From assembly GCF_001571225.1 (NCBI RefSeq), contig NZ_BCTJ01000039.1:1-32882 (forward strand): DNA of 32,882 nt, given 5' to 3'. The notes below the pieces were generated by a model, which worked only from the letters and a program-made list of their open reading frames with translations, ran no database searches and was not told the DNA's origin. This stretch comes from Hydrogenophaga palleronii NBRC 102513 (GTDB lineage Bacteria; Pseudomonadota; Gammaproteobacteria; Burkholderiales; Burkholderiaceae_C). The position numbers and the translations under genes are program-made. Shown here one piece after another: positions 31,731-32,882 of this stretch (position 1 is the stretch's first letter; every line of letters begins with the position of its first letter).

Positions 31731-31836
31731 GAGGCGGAGAGCAGCGACGGTGGAGGCCCGCAAGGGTCGACACGGCACACGGGCACAAGGCCCGTCTGGC
31801 CGGTTCACTTTGCAAGTCCATTTACAGGAGTTAGTT

Positions 31837-32882
31837 ATGACCACCATCAACACGAACGTGATGTCGATGAACGCTCAGCGCAACCTGAGCAGTTCGGCCA
31901 GTTCGCTGGCCACATCCATGCAGCGCCTGTCTTCGGGCCTGCGCGTCAACAGCGCCAAAGACGATGCCGCCGGCCTCGCCATCTCCGAGCGCATGAACAC
32001 CCAGGTGCGCGGCCTGAACGTGGCCGCGCGCAACGCCAACGACGGCATCTCCCTCGCCCAGACCGCCGAAGGCGCTCTGGGCAAGGTGGGCGACATGCTG
32101 CAGCGCATGCGCGAGCTGGCCGTGCAGTCGGCCAACGCCTCCAACAACAGCAGCGACCGCACCGCGCTCAACGCCGAAGTGCAGCAGCTGCGCCAGGAAA
32201 TCGACCGCGTCGCCAAGACCACCTCGTTCAACGGCACCAAGCTGCTCGACGGCTCGTTCGCCAACGCCACTTTCCAGGTCGGCGCCAACGCCGGCGAAGG
32301 CATCTCCATCGACAGCATCGTGAACTCCGACTCGGCCGCGCTCGGCCGGACTTCGGTGCACACCACGGCCGCCATCTCGGCGCCGGCCTCCCCCACCGCA
32401 CCGGCCGTGCTGGCTGCGATCCCCGCCGGTGGTGGCTCGCCGCTGGGCATCGACGACGCCAATGGCAATCCCGTCAACCTCGGCCCGATCGGTGAAGCCA
32501 CCACGCAGGCACAACGCGCCGGCCAGATGGTGGATGCGATCAACGCCAAGTCCAGCGACACCGGCGTGTTCGCACGCCCGGTGTACACCGCGGGCGTGAT
32601 GACCGGCTACGAAGTGTTCTCCGACCGCGCCGTGGCCGCCGCCGACTTCAACAACTTTGCCGCCGGCACCACCGGCGCGGGCGCCGCCACCGCGGCCGCC
32701 GCCGACTCGTTCGTCGAAAACATCAACGTCAACTCCTTCGGTGACTCGCAACTGGCGCTGAAGGTGATCGACAACGCGATCAACGCCGTCAACAGCTCGC
32801 GCGCCGACCTCGGTGCCCTGCAAAGCCGTTTCGAGAACGCCGTGGCCAACATCCAGATCACGGGTGAGAACATTTCCGCCGC
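31837..32882 (+). CDS. fliC: Flagellin FliC (partial, runs off the window)
   Basis: A run of 348 codons is visible. The conserved N-terminal D0/D1 begins [20 protein letters not shown] and includes [20 protein letters not shown] (34-53), the coiled region used for polymerisation and TLR5 recognition. A variable Ala/Gly-rich middle (about 175-300) follows, and then the C-terminal D1 helix ([20 protein letters not shown]) begins; roughly the last 35-45 residues are missing. AGGAG six bases before the ATG fixes the start. It is the filament subunit, exported through FlhA/FlhB and likely driven by FliA. It is divergent from flhD. Confidence 0.97.
   Translation, partial: MTTINTNVMSMNAQRNLSSSASSLATSMQRLSSGLRVNSAKDDAAGLAISERMNTQVRGLNVAARNANDGISLAQTAEGALGKVGDMLQRMRELAVQSANASNNSSDRTALNAEVQQLRQEIDRVAKTTSFNGTKLLDGSFANATFQVGANAGEGISIDSIVNSDSAALGRTSVHTTAAISAPASPTAPAVLAAIPAGGGSPLGIDDANGNPVNLGPIGEATTQAQRAGQMVDAINAKSSDTGVFARPVYTAGVMTGYEVFSDRAVAAADFNNFAAGTTGAGAATAAAADSFVENINVNSFGDSQLALKVIDNAINAVNSSRADLGALQSRFENAVANIQITGENISA

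Larger units (their letters stand above)
31385..31836. promoter_or_regulatory. 452-bp divergent control region between flhD and fliC
   Basis: There is no convincing gene: the open frames on both strands here lack ribosome sites and family features. It must contain the flhDC promoter (minus) and the fliC promoter (plus). Two sigma-28-like sites face fliC and are listed separately. CTCGA and TCGAG flank an AT-rich centre at 31441-31464, in the part nearest flhD, and could be an operator. GC content near 31435-31490 is clearly below the rest of the window, as expected for a promoter. Confidence 0.6.

Noticed and set aside
31831..32823. Minus-strand frame opposite fliC
   Set aside because: Shadow of the conserved flagellin; His/Val/Gly-rich with no domain.

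Overview
This is a GC-rich stretch of a betaproteobacterial chromosome, most likely from the Burkholderiales and probably the Comamonadaceae (Hydrogenophaga/Acidovorax-like). The taxonomic call is an inference. It rests on the flagellar gene order, FlhDC-type master control, strong G/C use at third codon positions, and a family of GC-rich palindromic intergenic repeats that I recall from that family. Almost the whole window is flagellar and reads as intact: I saw no frameshift, transposase, CRISPR array, tRNA or rRNA.

Region 1 (1-4143): an SbmA/BacA-YddA-type ABC exporter (+) converges on queC (-). A HDOD-domain signalling gene lies just downstream of flgL. Region 2 (4207-15299, minus strand): flgBCDEFGHIJKL in canonical order, encoding rod, hook, rings, muramidase and hook-filament junction. 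A 64-codon ORF sits exactly between flgI and flgJ, with overlapping start and stop codons on both sides and a strong ribosome binding site. Region 3 (15560-17203, plus strand): flgA, then flgMN with a good sigma-28 promoter, ending at a terminator. Region 4 (17337-20453): non-flagellar cargo, namely two tiny ORFs, a YgiN-like monooxygenase, a LysE exporter, an ankyrin protein, a DUF2059 protein and a small outer-membrane beta-barrel. Region 5 (20641-31384, minus strand): flhDC-motAB-cheYZ-flhBAFG-fliA, ending at a terminator. Region 6 (31385-32882): a 452-bp divergent control region and the start of fliC, cut off by the window end.

The regulatory circuit can largely be read from the sequence. 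FlhD4C2 should switch on the export apparatus (flhBA), polar placement genes (flhF and a degenerate flhG), sigma-28 (fliA) and the flg operon. FlgM holds FliA until the hook is complete, and FliA then drives fliC and flgM. MotAB provides torque, and CheY/CheZ supply the response regulator and its phosphatase. The cheA/W/R/B/D genes commonly found between motB and cheY in related clusters are absent here.

The most interesting points are the coupled small ORF between flgI and flgJ, an FlhG homologue whose P-loop has been lost, a palindrome covering the leader of flhB, the repeat family in at least seven intergenic gaps, and pyrimidine-rich leaders before several genes.
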